Counted from the stretch's first letter, positions 24,956 through 34,544 are shown. The stretch is DNA of 46,261 nt from Argonema antarcticum A004/B2 (GCF_023333585.1 NZ_JAIQZN010000059.1:1-46261), one strand, 5' to 3'. Numbers and translations are program-made. Notes: a model not told the origin generated them from the letters alone.

Positions 24956-25435
24956 TCACTTTTGCCTTTTTTGTGCAAACCAGGATTGCAGCTGGTGGCG
25001 ACAGGCAGATTCTAAGATACCACCGAGTACGGATAAGCGGTGATTGGAGCCAGCGCTATCGGGAATATTGGCAACTGTACGAATTGTGCCAGTTTTGGGA
25101 TCGTCTGCTCCATAAACTAACAGACCCAGCCTAGCTTGGACGATCGCACCCGCACACATGGGGCATGGCTCTAGGGTAACGTAGAGGGTGCATCGATCGA
25201 GGTGCCAGTCTTGCAGGGCTTTGCCAGCTGCCCGGATAGCGAGAATCTCGGCGTGGGCTGTGGGGTCAAACTCCCGCTCTTTGCGGTTTTCTCCTTCTGC
25301 TATTAAGTTACCCTGACTGTCAACGATGACGGCTCCTACAGGCACTTCTCCGGCGTCACCGGCAGTTTGTGCCAGTTCTATGGCTCTACCCATCCATTTT
25401 CGGTGAATTAGATAGGCTGGGTCATCAATTGTCAT
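24956..25435 (-). CDS. tadA: tRNA(adenine34) deaminase
   Basis: 159 aa. Deaminates A34 of tRNA-Arg(ACG) to inosine, which is essential for decoding CGN codons. Zinc ligands and catalytic Glu are visible: HAE (His61, Glu63) in DPTAHAEILAIR and PCPMC (Cys91, Cys94) in LEPCPMCAGAIVQ. The C-terminal lysine-rich tail (QKRQK) is encoded by a TTTTGCCTTTTTTG stretch that belongs to a dispersed repeat, so the end of the protein may be repeat-derived. grxC lies 63 bases upstream on the same strand. Confidence 0.95.
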   Translation of the reverse strand: MTIDDPAYLIHRKWMGRAIELAQTAGDAGEVPVGAVIVDSQGNLIAEGENRKEREFDPTAHAEILAIRAAGKALQDWHLDRCTLYVTLEPCPMCAGAIVQARLGLLVYGADDPKTGTIRTVANIPDSAGSNHRLSVLGGILESACRHQLQSWFAQKRQK

Positions 25436-25498
25436 CGGTAAATATTGCCGTCAGACTGAAGTCAGATGGCTCACAAACTCTCGTCCGCAAGGCAAGCT

Positions 25499-25813
25499 TC
25501 ACACAGCTGGTTGAGTTAGCAAGGAGTCTAAGTTGCCTTGTGTATCCAGCTGATAGATATCGTCGCATCCACCGATGTGCTGATTATTGATAAAAATTTG
25601 GGGAACTGAACGGCGTCCGTTGGCCCGATCGGCCATTTTGTTTCTAGCTGCTTCATCGCCGTCGATTTTGTATTCGGTGTAGTTAACGCCTTTCCACCAG
25701 AGCAGCATTTTGGCGCGGATACAGAAAGGACAGGTTTGCCAAGTGTAAATCTCTACGTTGGCTTTGATTTGCTCTGGATGGCGGCCCAGGATGGGGTTGA
25801 GGAAGTTGAGCAT
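25499..25813 (-). CDS. grxC: Glutaredoxin 3
   Basis: 104 aa dithiol glutaredoxin. The redox active site is TCPFC (Cys28, Cys31) after EIYTWQ. The glutathione-binding motifs RRSVPQIFI (with cis-Pro) and GGCDDIY are present. The N-terminal extension of about 20 residues (MLNFLNPILGRHPEQIKANV) is longer than in short glutaredoxins and typical of cyanobacterial ones. It reduces protein disulphides with glutathione in the cytoplasm. It may be co-transcribed with tadA. Confidence 0.93.
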   Translation of the reverse strand: MLNFLNPILGRHPEQIKANVEIYTWQTCPFCIRAKMLLWWKGVNYTEYKIDGDEAARNKMADRANGRRSVPQIFINNQHIGGCDDIYQLDTQGNLDSLLTQPAV

Positions 25814-25838
25814 TTTGGTTTCCTTGATGATGGTGTAG

Positions 25839-25866
25839 TATAGCTAGGGACTAGGGGCTAGGGATC
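25839..25866 (-). mobile_element. TATAGC element, truncated copy
   Basis: TATAGCTAGGGACTAGGGGC and the following unit are kept, after which the sequence diverges at 25867. The AACCGC end is missing. It sits just upstream of grxC. Confidence 0.75.
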
Positions 25867-26077
25867 GCTGGCTTTCTTGACGAGCTAGTGTACCGAAGTC
25901 GCGATCGTATTTCTTCCCTTCAATTGCAGCTTGCAAGCTTTCAAAGTTTAACAGCACCGTTTAAGCTAAACTGAACAAATATCCATTTGCCCGCTCGCGC
26001 TCTTTATAAACGCAGAACCTTTAATGGGGCAACGGCTGCCCTCCTCGCCGCAGCAATTGTAACAAATTCATATCATT

Positions 26078-26658
26078 TTATGAAATGGGATATAGCCATT
26101 TGCGAAATAATTGTGTTAAGCGCGGCATGATCGAGTAGGTGAGCAGGATAACAGTGAGACCTGTGATAATCAAAGATTTGAGCAACGCAGGAAGGCCGGA
26201 TAGTAGCGGTACCAGCAAACTATTGAGAATAGAAATCGTAAAAAACACTCCCAACCATGTAACTAACGCCATTTTGTAGCGAGGGGGTGGAGCCTTCATC
26301 GACCGATTGGGGAGTGTAAACCAGGTTTCCAATCCGGTCAGGGTTTGAATATCTTCTGGCTTTTCAATTAAGGGCTGCAATCGCTCAATCCACTCTCGCC
26401 GAACATCAGATTCTAGCCAGGTCTTGAGATGTCATAGCAATCGAACTTGAGAATGACCACGTACTCAGGATGGGCGTGATGGTGGGGTCGAATAGTGCTG
26501 ACACCCAGATGTCCCTTGAATGTTCGTGCATCTGCGGCGATGCCATGAAACCATGCTTCGTAACCTTGCTCGCGCCCCGGTCTCACTACATGAGAGATCA
26601 CAGCGGTGACTGGATAGTTTTCTTCACTGGTATTGCTCGCCAACGGTTCTTCCAACAT
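26078..26658 (-). pseudogene. Antibiotic biosynthesis monooxygenase-like membrane protein, frameshifted
   Basis: Two overlapping frames join into one protein: first MLEEPLASNTSEENYP...EYVVILKFDCYD, then in another frame TWLESDVRREWIERLQPLIEKPEDIQTLTGL and so on. The break is near 26431. The coding strand reads GACATCTCAAGACCTGG where GAC CAT CTC AAG ACC would restore the frame, so one C has been lost. The N-terminal half is an ABM dimeric alpha-beta-barrel domain (AVISHVVRPGREQGYEAWFHGI). The C-terminal half has two membrane helices. Such two-part proteins are common in cyanobacteria; their function is unknown. The loss is either real or a sequencing slip. Confidence 0.82.
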
Positions 26659-26886
26659 AGAATTTAACGTTCCGGGTAATTTGATTGATGGGTGAACAAA
26701 CCAGACGGTCAACGGAGTACCGTTAGACCGCAGGCTTCTTTTTCCCTTTTTGCAAGACCAGCAGCAAAACTTAACACGGCTTGAACCCCGACACCTCTGC
26801 ACAGCGATCCCTACTCTGATAGACTTGAAAACTGTTAGAGCCAGACGAAACCTAGCAAAATCAAGCAGTTTGGAAGGACGCACCCC

Positions 26887-27924
26887 GTGGAAAATACACT
26901 CAGTTTAGAGATTATAGAGGTAGTTGAGCAAGCAGCGATCGCATCTTCCCGTTTGATGGGTAAAGGCGATAAAAACGAGGCTGACCGCGTGGCGGTAGAA
27001 GCCATGCGGGAGCGGATGAACAATATTCACATGAGAGGTCGCATCGTGATCGGCGAAGGCGAACGCGATGAAGCCCCCATGCTCTTTATCGGTGAAGAAG
27101 TTGGTATCTGTACCCGTGAGGATGCCAAAGCCTTTTGCAACCCAGACGAACTGGTAGAAATTGACATTGCTGTTGACCCTTGCGAAGGCACTAACCTAGT
27201 TGCTTACGGTCAAAATGGTTCGATGGCAGTGTTAGCAATTTCCGAAAAAGGCGGTTTGTTTGCTGCGCCCGACTTCTATATGAAGAAGCTAGCTGCTCCC
27301 CCAGCAGCGCGAGGCCACGTTGATATTAACAAGTCCGCCACCCACAACCTCAAGGTTCTTGCCGAGTGCTTGAGCCGCTCTATTGAGGAATTGGTAGTGG
27401 TGGTAATGGATCGTCCCCGTCACAAAGAACTGATTCAGGAAATTCGCCAAGCTGGGGCAAGAGTGCGCCTAATCAGCGACGGAGACGTTTCTGCCGCCAT
27501 CTCCTGTGCCTTTTCCGGTACGAACATTCACGCCCTGATGGGTATTGGTGCAGCACCAGAAGGCGTCATCTCAGCCGCCGCCATGCGCTGTTTGGGAGGA
27601 CACTTCCAAGGTCAATTGATTTACGATCCAGAGGTGGTGAAAACGGGCTTGATCGGTGAAAGCAAAGAAGGCAACCTCGCTCGTCTCAAAGAAATGGGTA
27701 TCAACGACCCCGACAAGATTTACGAGGCAGAGGAACTGGCTTCTGGCAATACGGTGTTATTTGCAGCCAGCGGTATCACTCCTGGAACTCTGATGGAAGG
27801 CGTCCGCTTCTTCCACGGAGGAGCCCGGACTCATAGCTTGGTCATTTCTACTCAGTCCAAGACGGCTCGCTTTGTTGACACGATCCACCTGTTTGACGAA
27901 CCAAAGAGTCTGCAATTGAGGTAG
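26887..27924 (+). CDS. glpX: Class II fructose-1,6-/sedoheptulose-1,7-bisphosphatase
   Basis: 345 aa. In cyanobacteria the GlpX-type bifunctional F/SBPase dephosphorylates fructose- and sedoheptulose-bisphosphate in the Calvin cycle. Conserved parts: [12 protein letters not shown] (about 53-64), the metal-site DPCEGTNL (about 97-104), [23 protein letters not shown] and [20 protein letters not shown]. Full length. The GTG start follows GGAAGGA with about 9 bases of spacing. Divergent from the broken monooxygenase gene. It is followed by hemA after a repeat-filled 131-base gap. Confidence 0.96.
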   Translation: MENTLSLEIIEVVEQAAIASSRLMGKGDKNEADRVAVEAMRERMNNIHMRGRIVIGEGERDEAPMLFIGEEVGICTREDAKAFCNPDELVEIDIAVDPCEGTNLVAYGQNGSMAVLAISEKGGLFAAPDFYMKKLAAPPAARGHVDINKSATHNLKVLAECLSRSIEELVVVVMDRPRHKELIQEIRQAGARVRLISDGDVSAAISCAFSGTNIHALMGIGAAPEGVISAAAMRCLGGHFQGQLIYDPEVVKTGLIGESKEGNLARLKEMGINDPDKIYEAEELASGNTVLFAASGITPGTLMEGVRFFHGGARTHSLVISTQSKTARFVDTIHLFDEPKSLQLR

Positions 27925-28020
27925 TCATTAGGTAACAAGGCATGGGGCATTGGGCATGGCCAAGTTCAGAAAAACTATGGCCAAACTGACCCCAATGCCC
28001 AAACTGATTCCAATGCCAAA

Positions 28021-28055
28021 TTAGCAATTAGCAATTAGCAATTAACAATTAGCAA
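28021..28055 (+). repeat. TTAGCAA heptamer array abutting hemA
   Basis: Five TTAGCAA units (one reads TTAACAA) fill 28021-28055 without a gap. The ATG of hemA starts at the very next base, 28056. No Shine-Dalgarno-like sequence remains before the start. Confidence 0.95.
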
Positions 28056-29357
28056 ATGAATATTGCAGTAGTAGGGCTTAGCCACAAAACAGCACCTGTT
28101 GAAATTCGTGAAAAACTGAGCATTCCAGAAGCGCAGACGGAAAGTGCGATCGCGCAACTTTGCAGTTACCCCAATATTGAAGAAGTTGCTATTCTCAGCA
28201 CCTGCAACCGTCTGGAAATTTACATCGTTACCAGCGAAACCGAACAGGGAATTTCAGAAGTACGCCAGTTCCTCTCCGACTACAGCAAATTACCGCCGAT
28301 TGACCTGCGTAAGCACCTATTTATGTTGCTCCACGAAGATGCCGTCATGCACATGATGCGGGTTGCCGCCGGGTTAGATAGCCTGGTGCTTGGCGAAGGG
28401 CAAATTTTGGCTCAGGTTAAACATACTCACAAAATATGTCAGCAATACAAAGGCGTCGGACGCATCCTTAACCGACTCCTCAATCAAGCCCTCACTGCTG
28501 GTAAGCGAGTCCGCACCGAAACTAGCATTGGTACTGGTGCAGTCTCCATCAGCTCCGCTGCTGTGGAGTTGGCGCAAATGAAAGTGCCAAATTTAGCAGC
28601 TTGTCGAATAGGGATTCTGGGTGCTGGCAAAATGTCTCGGCTGCTGGTGCAACATCTCATCTCCAAAGGCGCAACTGAAATAGCGATTTTGAATCGCTCT
28701 ATGCAACGATCTGAGGAATTGGCAAATAAGTTCGTTAATGAAGTGCAGCTGCAACTTTACCCGCTTTCCGAAATGATGCAGGTAATCGCAGCATCGGATA
28801 TAGTTTTTACCAGTACTTCTGCCACCGAACCGCTACTTAATCGGGCAAAACTGGAACCCGTTTTGTCACCAAATCGGTCTTTGATGTTATTTGATATTTC
28901 CGTTCCGCGCAACGTGGATGCCGATGCGAACGATTTGGCTAATGTTCAAGCTTTCAATGTCGATGATTTGAAAGCTGTAGTGGCGCAGAATCAGGAAAGT
29001 CGGCGACAGATGGCGAAGGAAGCTGAGGTGCTTTTGGACGAAGAGGTAGAAGCTTTCGATCTGTGGTGGCGCAGTTTGGAAACCGTTTCTACCATCAGCT
29101 GCCTGCGGGATAAAATGGAAACTATCCGCGCCCAAGAGTTGGAAAAAGCTTTGTCTCGTCTCGGTACTGAATTTGCGGAAAAACATCAAGAAGTTATTGA
29201 AGCCCTCACGCGGGGGATTGTCAATAAAATTCTGCACGATCCGATGGTACAACTGCGAGCGCAGCAGGATATTGAAGCGAGACGCAAAGCAATGCAGACT
29301 CTGCAAACGCTGTTCAACCTAAATCCAGAAACTCAATCGAAAGAGCAATATAGCTAA
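28056..29357 (+). CDS. hemA: Glutamyl-tRNA reductase
   Basis: 433 aa. Reduces glutamyl-tRNA to glutamate-1-semialdehyde, the first committed step to haem, bilins and chlorophyll. The catalytic Cys50 is in STCNRLEIY and His84-type residues follow in the N-terminal domain. The NADPH-binding motif is [12 protein letters not shown] (about 187-198), and the C-terminal dimerisation helix (about 330-420) is present. The ATG directly abuts a heptamer array, so the usual ribosome site is absent. The protein begins [19 protein letters not shown], the family's usual N-terminus, which fixes the start. Confidence 0.97.
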   Translation: MNIAVVGLSHKTAPVEIREKLSIPEAQTESAIAQLCSYPNIEEVAILSTCNRLEIYIVTSETEQGISEVRQFLSDYSKLPPIDLRKHLFMLLHEDAVMHMMRVAAGLDSLVLGEGQILAQVKHTHKICQQYKGVGRILNRLLNQALTAGKRVRTETSIGTGAVSISSAAVELAQMKVPNLAACRIGILGAGKMSRLLVQHLISKGATEIAILNRSMQRSEELANKFVNEVQLQLYPLSEMMQVIAASDIVFTSTSATEPLLNRAKLEPVLSPNRSLMLFDISVPRNVDADANDLANVQAFNVDDLKAVVAQNQESRRQMAKEAEVLLDEEVEAFDLWWRSLETVSTISCLRDKMETIRAQELEKALSRLGTEFAEKHQEVIEALTRGIVNKILHDPMVQLRAQQDIEARRKAMQTLQTLFNLNPETQSKEQYS

Positions 29358-29360
29358 TAG

Positions 29361-29409
29361 TCACTGGTCATTAGTCACTGGTCATTAGTCATTGGTCATT
29401 GGTCATTGC
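29361..29409 (+). repeat. TCATTGG/TCACTGG heptamer array
   Basis: Seven units of TCACTGG, TCATTAG or TCATTGG lie 3 bases after the hemA stop codon. A further TGACTAA array in opposite sense lies at about 29440-29459. The same units recur near 46155-46177. Confidence 0.9.
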
Positions 29410-29512
29410 GATTAACGATGAACCATAAAAAATGAACAAAATGACTAATGACTAATGACATTCACCAGTAAGCAATCGGTCATACGGGATAGCTTTCGTT
29501 TAATATTGAAGA

Positions 29513-29767
29513 ATGCCGACAGTTTTAAGAATAGGTGCTTATCGATTTTACTTTTACAGTCATGAACCAAACGAGCCACCGCATATACATATTGACCGCG
29601 ATGACTCATCAGCTAAATTTTGGCTAGAACCAGTCAGCTTAGCAAATAATATTGGTTTTAGCGCTAAAGAACTTCGGAAATTGCAGTTAATGGTACAAGA
29701 GAATCAAATAAGGCTTGTGGAGGCATGGTATGGGTATTTTGGCGATTCGAGCAGACGAGAGAGTTAA
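29513..29767 (+). CDS. DUF4160 protein
   Basis: 84 aa with the DUF4160 pattern: RIGAYRFYFYSHEPNEPPHIHIDRDDSSAKFWLEPV, with the conserved HIH pair, and ending VEAWYGYF. DUF4160 and DUF2442 genes are often neighbours and may form a toxin-antitoxin-like or accessory pair; their biochemistry is unproven. The DUF2442 gene begins inside this one. ATG start, no strong ribosome site. Confidence 0.88.
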   Translation: MPTVLRIGAYRFYFYSHEPNEPPHIHIDRDDSSAKFWLEPVSLANNIGFSAKELRKLQLMVQENQIRLVEAWYGYFGDSSRRES

Positions 29768-30002
29768 GGATGTTCGCTTTACAGAAGAAACAATCAGTGT
29801 CGATTTAATGGACGGTCGAACGATTACCGTGCCTCTAGTCTGGTATCCGAGATTGCTTAACGCTACACCGGAACAACGATCGCAGTGGGAAGTCTGTGGT
29901 GGAGGTTACGGTATTCACTGGGAGGAGATAGACGAGGATCTCAGCACAGAAGGAATGTTACGCGGTGCGCCTGCTCCCAGAGTATCAGTTATGGGTAGTT
30001 GA
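29730..30002 (+). CDS. DUF2442 protein
   Basis: About 90 aa from ATG at 29730, overlapping the DUF4160 gene by 38 bases. The conserved DUF2442 core is visible: VKDVRFTEETISVDLMDGRT and VPLVWYPRLLNATPEQRSQW, then GIHWEEIDEDLSTEGML. The motif IHWEEIDEDLS is the signature end of the family. A TTG at 29715 would add five residues. The overlap suggests translational coupling with DUF4160. Confidence 0.9.
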   Translation: MGILAIRADERVKDVRFTEETISVDLMDGRTITVPLVWYPRLLNATPEQRSQWEVCGGGYGIHWEEIDEDLSTEGMLRGAPAPRVSVMGS

Positions 30003-30058
30003 AGTTGAGTTACTAGCCTCAAATAGCTTTCAAAGTAGATCGGTGGATGTCGATGGTT

Positions 30059-30337
30059 CTAGATGTAGTGGACAGGATTTTGTACCTCGAATTTGACGTT
30101 GGAATTGACAATGCGACCATCTAGAAATTTCACAACCAGTCTGCCATCTTCTCTACGAGAACTAGCATTTCTATCGAACACACCTTCAATCATCTGAGAA
30201 CCCTCCCAGTTGACTATCTGGACATGAGTGATCTTTTGGAATTTGTCTTCAGCAACAACCCAAGCTTGTGATTCACCACTAGCAAGCAGTTCAAGCAAGT
30301 TGTCTCTTGTTCGCACTTGGAGAGTAAGTTTTGACAT
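30059..30337 (-). CDS. Hypothetical protein, 92 aa
   Basis: No family recognised. A soluble protein rich in short beta strands (LTLQVRTRDNLLELL, SQAWVVAEDKFQKITHVQIVNWEG, RLVVKFLDGRIVNSNVKFEV). The even spread of charged residues and normal codon use suggest a real gene. It converges on DUF2442 and follows the hpsO-like gene region without overlap (24 bases downstream in transcription). ATG start at 30337. Confidence 0.65.
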   Translation of the reverse strand: MSKLTLQVRTRDNLLELLASGESQAWVVAEDKFQKITHVQIVNWEGSQMIEGVFDRNASSRREDGRLVVKFLDGRIVNSNVKFEVQNPVHYI

Positions 30338-30361
30338 GACTTGATTTGTCTTGGCTGTGTT

Positions 30362-31546
30362 CTATTTTACAATAAGAGTAGATGATATAATTGTTTGATA
30401 TGCTTGAATGGTTTGTTGCGCGATCGCACTCCAACTATACTCTTTCAAAGCACACTCTTTTGCCTTTAAACCTCGCCGCTGACGTTCAGCTTTATCTCTT
30501 AACGCTAACCGCAACATTTCAGTAAGGGATTCAACACTTAAAGAACAAACCCAACCTGCTTGTGCTTTTTGGACATCTTCCCAAATATAGACTCCTTCGG
30601 AAATAACTACAGGTATTCCTGCTACCATAGCTTCCGCCACCGCAATGCCGAAATTTTCGTAGTAAGAAGGCAGCACGAATAAATCCGCATTTTGTAGTAA
30701 TGATGCTTTGCGATCGCCTGTCACAAATCCAGTAATTGTTGTATGCAAATTTATTGGCGAAGCTTCAATTTGTGCTTTAATTTTCCCTTCATAATCCGGG
30801 TCTTGCGGATTCCCACCAGCTAAAATAAACTGAAATTTTATACCTTCAGCCAACAAATTTTCCAAGGCGGGAATTAACAAATTTAGTCCCTTTTTTGGGT
30901 CAATCCGAGACATGAAAAGTATTTGGGGAATGTCAACAGATGGTTTATCTGTGTCGATCGCATATAACTTATCTGTTACATTCGTTACTACACCCAGCGG
31001 AATCACCAAATCTCGTGTCGATACCCCAAATCGTGCCGAAATTTTGGCTTCCTGGGTACTGGTGAAGTGAATAGCCGCTGCACCTGCTATATTAGGCTTT
31101 TCTAGCAATGCTGCGTAAAGAAGCTTCAACAATCTTTTCTTTTGCAGATCGGCGGGATCGAGAGTGCCAAGAGGACGTAGGATGTAGGGGAGATGGTGCG
31201 ATCGGGCCACAAAAGCAGACAATGATGATATTGGCGAAAACAGCGCGTGAATATGCGCCAAGTCAAACTCGGCCGCGTGTTTACCCAGCCATCTCAGCAA
31301 ATTAAGTGAAAATTTATACCTGCGAAACGGAGAACAGCGGAAATAGCGGATCTGGTAACCATCCTTCTCAACTGGGCGATCCAGAGGTACATCTAACGGC
31401 GCTTGTCCTGCATCTCCGTTAGAATCTGTAGTAAGAATTGTTACTTCTACACCCGATCGGGCTAGGGCAGCAGAAAGACCCAATACCATCTGGCTGGGGC
31501 CACCGTAGACTAGGGAAATTGAAGGGATAATCTGGAGAATTTTCAT
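30362..31546 (-). CDS. hpsO: Glycosyltransferase family 4, probable HpsO
   Basis: 394 aa GT4 (GT-B fold) enzyme. N-terminal MKILQIIPSISLVYGGPSQMVLGL is the acceptor-domain start. The C-terminal Rossmann part holds the donor-binding LFMSRIDPKKGLNLLIPA (about 210-227) and the E-x7-E motif region PSYYENFGIAVAEAMVAGIPVV (about 292-313). Following hpsL- and hpsN-like genes in the same direction, it fits HpsO, a sugar transferase for the polysaccharide needed for gliding in hormogonia of Nostoc. The symbol rests on gene order and resemblance, not on a database match. Confidence 0.85.
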   Translation of the reverse strand: MKILQIIPSISLVYGGPSQMVLGLSAALARSGVEVTILTTDSNGDAGQAPLDVPLDRPVEKDGYQIRYFRCSPFRRYKFSLNLLRWLGKHAAEFDLAHIHALFSPISSLSAFVARSHHLPYILRPLGTLDPADLQKKRLLKLLYAALLEKPNIAGAAAIHFTSTQEAKISARFGVSTRDLVIPLGVVTNVTDKLYAIDTDKPSVDIPQILFMSRIDPKKGLNLLIPALENLLAEGIKFQFILAGGNPQDPDYEGKIKAQIEASPINLHTTITGFVTGDRKASLLQNADLFVLPSYYENFGIAVAEAMVAGIPVVISEGVYIWEDVQKAQAGWVCSLSVESLTEMLRLALRDKAERQRRGLKAKECALKEYSWSAIAQQTIQAYQTIISSTLIVK

Positions 31547-31621
31547 ATAAATTACATATTTTAAATCTTGTCCTTGTTGATAGTTAATGGCTAATTGCGA
31601 TCGACAACAAACAAATAGTTA

Positions 31622-32602
31622 TTAGCCATTTTCCGCTTCCAATCGGGTATAAACTTGACCATCGTTCCAGCCAGATTGAGCTATACTGCCGATCGCACTG
31701 ATAAATCCCAGGCTATAAGATCCCATACGTCCTATCACTTTGGGTAAAGACTTGCTTTTGCGCGAGGCTAGACTTGCCAAAACTTGATCTTGAAACAAGC
31801 TAGATGAAAATTTCAACATTTGCTTGGGAGTCAGGTTTTTGAAGCCCATGAGGAAATGATTGTGATAAAACGTAATTTGATATTCGAGCGATCGCGTACT
31901 TATATCATGACATCCACCTGTCTCTTCCCCCAAATGAACCAAATAAGCCTCCGGATCGTACCAAATCTTATAACCAGTTTGTCGTATCCGCAGACAAAAA
32001 TCCGATTCTTCCCGCACCGCACTACCGCGAAATCGTTCATCAAACCACAACCCATACTTATCAAATATCTCTCGACAAAACGACATATTACAACCCCTTG
32101 CCGTGATCACCTGTTGCGGTTTTACAGTATGAACTAAATTAAGATAATATAATCCAATTCCGGGCTCCATCGCTTCTGGAGGTAAATAATCGATCGTCAA
32201 CCCCTCCTCAGACTCAGCAAGCTTCATGCGATCCAAAACACGACCTGCTACAGATCCCACATCTGGACGTTCTAAATAATTGCGGACATGAGCAGCTAAA
32301 AATCCTGATGGTAACTGAACATCATCATCAATAAATAGAATAATTTCCCCCTTCGAGCGTCGTACACCATAATTACGCGCACCCGGTAAACTAGCCCAAT
32401 CAACCCGGAACAAACGAATTTGAGCAGCTTTTTCCAATTCTTCTAAATAAGCCTGCGTTTCCAACTGATGCGTCTTGGTTTGATCTACAACCAAAACTTC
32501 AAAATTCGGATAATCTTGCTGCACCAGATCGAAAAGCGTATCTCGTAAAGCCTGCTCTCGTTCGTAAGTAGGGACAATCACTGAAATCAAAGGATAGTTC
32601 AT
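31622..32602 (-). CDS. hpsN: Glycosyltransferase family 2, probable HpsN
   Basis: 326 aa GT2 (GT-A fold) enzyme. The start MNYPLISVIVPTYEREQAL binds nucleotide sugar. The metal-binding DDD is in LFIDDDVQLPSG (about residues 89-100), and the acceptor part shows REESDFCLRIRQTGYKIWYDPEA. It lies between hpsL-like and hpsO-like genes in one direction (52 and 75 bases apart), suggesting one operon for exported polysaccharide. The symbol is by context and resemblance. Confidence 0.82.
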   Translation of the reverse strand: MNYPLISVIVPTYEREQALRDTLFDLVQQDYPNFEVLVVDQTKTHQLETQAYLEELEKAAQIRLFRVDWASLPGARNYGVRRSKGEIILFIDDDVQLPSGFLAAHVRNYLERPDVGSVAGRVLDRMKLAESEEGLTIDYLPPEAMEPGIGLYYLNLVHTVKPQQVITARGCNMSFCREIFDKYGLWFDERFRGSAVREESDFCLRIRQTGYKIWYDPEAYLVHLGEETGGCHDISTRSLEYQITFYHNHFLMGFKNLTPKQMLKFSSSLFQDQVLASLASRKSKSLPKVIGRMGSYSLGFISAIGSIAQSGWNDGQVYTRLEAENG

Positions 32603-32654
32603 AATTAGTTGTTACTTTTAGGTTTGAGTTGTCGACAATAAAGGTTTTATGCAG

Positions 32655-34301
32655 CTATTCCGTTGCCACGCTATTAGCTAAACGCTTATTCTTCTTATTC
32701 TTCTTTGAAAGCTGGTTTTCCAGTTCGGCATTTATTTTTTCCTGCTTATCCAGTTCTGGCAATTTTAAAAGAACCCCAGCAAAAAACCAATAGTAAACAG
32801 CAACTGGATCGACATCCAAAGGATAATAGTAAGTTTGGTAGCTAATAAACAAAATAAAAACCCAAAAACAAGCTCCAAAGCTTCGCAAACTCGGATCTTG
32901 GAGAGAGCGGTAAGCTTTGAAAGTAAATACTGTCAGAGACGTAACCAAAGCCAAAAACGCGATTAGTCCAACTGGGCCAATCTCGTGCATCACCTTGGGA
33001 AACCAAGTTTCTATCAGGGCAGTATAGCCAAAGACGCGGGCAGAGTTTGTTGCTCGGCCCAATCCTAAACCGATCATCGAGCCCTTAAGGTTCTTCCAAG
33101 TAAACTCAAATTGATAAACGATAAAATCGTCAGCCGGTGAAGCCTCCCAACGACCAAGGAAACTATCTATCCGTTCTTGAACAACTTCAGGATAGAGCGT
33201 TGCGGCAATTCCCAATACAACCCCTAACCCAATGGCGATCGGCAAGAAGCGTTTGAGGTTAAAAATTTGGCCGGTTAATACCAGCAGAATCACCATTGAA
33301 AGTGGTGCAAGGAGCAGAGCAATTCTCTGACCGGAAATAACGGCTATCACGAAATCCGCAGCCATTCCCAGCAAGCCAACAGTTCGCCAGCGAGCCGAGG
33401 GGTCGCTGAAAGCAGTTGCAAAGGTGAAATACGCATTCGCGATAATGAACCAGCCCCACTGCCAGGGTGCTACAAAAGTTCCCGGCAAGCGGATTACCCC
33501 CTGTGAGGGACTATAGAGTAGAGAGCCACCGACCAGACACCGCGCTTCTAAGGAAGCTTTAAATAAATCCGCTCCTTCCAAAAACTGGGTGCCAGCACAT
33601 CGACCTGTGACTAGAAACATATACTGCACAAAGCAAAGGCCAAAGCAAATGAGTGCCAGAAATACGTGCAAGCGCGTCATCAAGAGAAAATCTTTTTTAT
33701 TGCGGATGAGGTAATACGCGCAAGTGATTAAGGGAATATATCCCATTAGCACTTTTAAGCCCAAAATCCCCATTGCAAATGGTTTTTCGGGCGGCTTAGC
33801 AGTCATCTGCTGCGACCCGTTGACAAAAAATAAAGTCATCAGACAACAAGCCAGCAGAATCATCAGCCAGGGCTTTAGATCTTTAGGGATAATTATAGGT
33901 AGTCGCTTTCGCTGACACTCTTGGATAATGGTAATGAGTCCGGGAATGAAGAAACCATCTTTTGCCAACTGTAGCACTGGACTATTGCCCAAGCTGTAGA
34001 TAATGGTTCCGCTAAATGGCATATAGATGAGGAACGCCCAAAGAGCTTGTCGGGGGTATTTGAAGGAAAAAGCGAGGCAAATTATACCTGCGATCGTTCC
34101 CATAGCTCCTTTCGGCCCACTCAAAGGAAAGGCCATCATGCCAATAAAAGCAGCACCAAAGACAGCGGAGGTAGAAAAGCTAATCAATTCCTTCCGCTCT
34201 TTGGCAGCTTTTCTTTTTTCTGCTAACTGCTCCTTCAGGCTTAAGGTTGACTTAGCAGTACCTTGCTTTTTGGATTTGGACTTTGATTTCTTTTTGGGCA
34301 T
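32655..34301 (-). CDS. hpsL: Hormogonium polysaccharide membrane protein HpsL, Wzy/ligase-like
   Basis: 548 aa. A strongly basic cytosolic N-terminus (MPKKKSKSKSKKQGTAKSTL) precedes roughly ten membrane helices, as in O-antigen polymerase/ligase proteins. A large extracytoplasmic loop region lies between helices near residues 235-300, and the Wzy_C-like ending LDVDPVAVYYWFFAGVLLKL is followed by a charged tail. It matches the cyanobacterial HpsL protein of hormogonium polysaccharide synthesis in overall form. First gene of the probable hpsL-hpsN-hpsO operon. Its ATG has an adequate leader (GTTAAATCATG). Confidence 0.85.
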   Translation of the reverse strand: MPKKKSKSKSKKQGTAKSTLSLKEQLAEKRKAAKERKELISFSTSAVFGAAFIGMMAFPLSGPKGAMGTIAGIICLAFSFKYPRQALWAFLIYMPFSGTIIYSLGNSPVLQLAKDGFFIPGLITIIQECQRKRLPIIIPKDLKPWLMILLACCLMTLFFVNGSQQMTAKPPEKPFAMGILGLKVLMGYIPLITCAYYLIRNKKDFLLMTRLHVFLALICFGLCFVQYMFLVTGRCAGTQFLEGADLFKASLEARCLVGGSLLYSPSQGVIRLPGTFVAPWQWGWFIIANAYFTFATAFSDPSARWRTVGLLGMAADFVIAVISGQRIALLLAPLSMVILLVLTGQIFNLKRFLPIAIGLGVVLGIAATLYPEVVQERIDSFLGRWEASPADDFIVYQFEFTWKNLKGSMIGLGLGRATNSARVFGYTALIETWFPKVMHEIGPVGLIAFLALVTSLTVFTFKAYRSLQDPSLRSFGACFWVFILFISYQTYYYPLDVDPVAVYYWFFAGVLLKLPELDKQEKINAELENQLSKKNKKNKRLANSVATE

Positions 34302-34544
34302 GATTTAACTTTGAGCAACTGCCCCAGGATAGAAAAATGCCATAGCACTCTGTTATAACATTCACGACGCTACTCGACCAGTGAAGCCCCAAAGGTAGCA
34401 GTCAGCCTCTGTAGGGTCGCCAAACGGGGAAAAACGAGATAGAGCGAGCGAGAGAAAAATATTTTCCCCATCTCAGAATGCCCAATGTCTCATGCCCGAT
34501 CGCCAACTGGTAAGTTATATATATATCCGAACAAAAACTGATTT

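Noticed and set aside
26659-26883. Upstream extension of the monooxygenase-like frame
   Set aside because: Cysteine/arginine-rich non-family sequence that overlaps the glpX promoter area; the start at 26658 fits the family.
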